This document shows, piece after piece, positions 14,740 to 14,877 of a stretch of 14,877 bases of DNA; position 1 is the stretch's first letter; every line of letters begins with the position of its first letter. The notes below the pieces were generated by a model. The model was given only the letters and a program-made list of their open reading frames with translations, searched no databases and had not been told where the DNA came from. Made by a program: the position numbers and the translations under genes. This DNA comes from Candidatus Aerophobota bacterium (GTDB lineage Bacteria; Aerophobota; Aerophobia; Aerophobales; B3-G15). The stretch spans positions 1-14,877 of the forward strand of contig JACUUP010000026.1 in the NCBI GenBank assembly GCA_014859225.1, read 5' to 3'.

Positions 14740-14768
14740 TTGACTTTCGGGGAAATATTGTGTATATT
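14740..14768 (+). promoter_or_regulatory. Sigma70-type promoter
   Basis: TTGACT (14740-14745) and TATATT (14763-14768) are separated by exactly 17 bases, each one or two mismatches from consensus. Transcription would start near 14775 and read off the right edge. It lies just outside the transposase element's right repeat, so it probably belongs to the next host gene. Confidence 0.6.
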
Positions 14769-14776
14769 AGGATTAG

Positions 14777-14877
14777 CTAAGTTGGCGAGGCTGTTTTTCG
14801 TGGGATACCCAGCGAGCCCTTGCAGAAAAGCTAAACTATTACCAAATTTCTCTGAAGGATATTGCTGCCGGGGTAGC
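14777..14877 (+). CDS. Possible 5' part of a next gene, start and frame unresolved
   Basis: After TAG at 14774 a frame is open to the window's end and its conceptual product looks protein-like (FSWDTQRALAEKLNYYQ, then ISLKDIAAGV). It has no ATG, GTG or TTG start inside the window. A competing frame has GTG at 14800 with GGCGAGG ten bases upstream, but its product looks less protein-like. The A-L-A-E-K-L ... I-A-A-G-V pattern faintly recalls the N-terminus of endonuclease V, which is only a guess. It may be a gene damaged near its start, or a leader region with the gene starting beyond the edge. Confidence 0.25.

Noticed and set aside
1-14877. CRISPR array, tRNA or rRNA genes
   Set aside because: No regularly spaced repeats, cloverleaf-like segments or rRNA-like sequence were seen on either strand.

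Overview
The window is about 14.9 kb of moderately AT-rich bacterial DNA. Every credible gene lies on the + strand. Thirteen metabolic genes are packed end to end, with start/stop overlaps of 1 to 13 bases or short gaps, so they read as one long operon or two adjoining ones. The binding protein has a cleavable signal peptide with no visible lipobox cysteine, which fits a diderm with a periplasm. The molybdo-hydroxylase, UbiX and the lack of any aerobic partner fit an uncultured anaerobe. The taxon cannot be fixed from this sequence.

Layout: (1) 3-4630 is a BMP/PnrA-type ABC uptake system: binding protein (5' end cut by the window), a tandem ATPase and two permeases. Such systems usually import nucleosides or related small molecules. 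(2) 4644-6935 is the molybdopterin-binding large subunit of a xanthine-dehydrogenase-family hydroxylase. (3) 6935-8131 is an M20-family metallo-amidohydrolase. (4) 8172-10092 is a translationally coupled trio: a seven-span membrane protein of unknown function, a THEP1-like P-loop NTPase, and a DUF4213/DUF364 protein of the putative heavy-metal-chelation family. (5) 10092-11437 holds the FAD subunit and the [2Fe-2S] subunit of the same hydroxylase. (6) 11445-12014 is a UbiX-type flavin prenyltransferase with no UbiD decarboxylase in view. (7) 12065-13752 is the maturation pair: a MocA-like molybdenum-cofactor nucleotidyltransferase and XdhC. (8) 13768-14727 is a REP-associated (Y1/HUH) transposase element with imperfect terminal inverted repeats. 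(9) After it come a good sigma70-type promoter and the start of something running off the right edge.

Proposed joint function (inference): a small N-containing compound, perhaps a nucleobase or other N-heterocycle, is imported by the ABC system and hydroxylated by the three-subunit Mo enzyme. MocA and XdhC mature the enzyme's cofactor. Hydrolysis by the M20 enzyme, and possibly a prenyl-FMN decarboxylation step encoded elsewhere, would follow. The membrane protein/NTPase/DUF364 trio, inserted between the hydroxylase subunit genes and coupled to them, is the least explained and most interesting part. It could be a metal or cofactor supply module for the hydroxylase.
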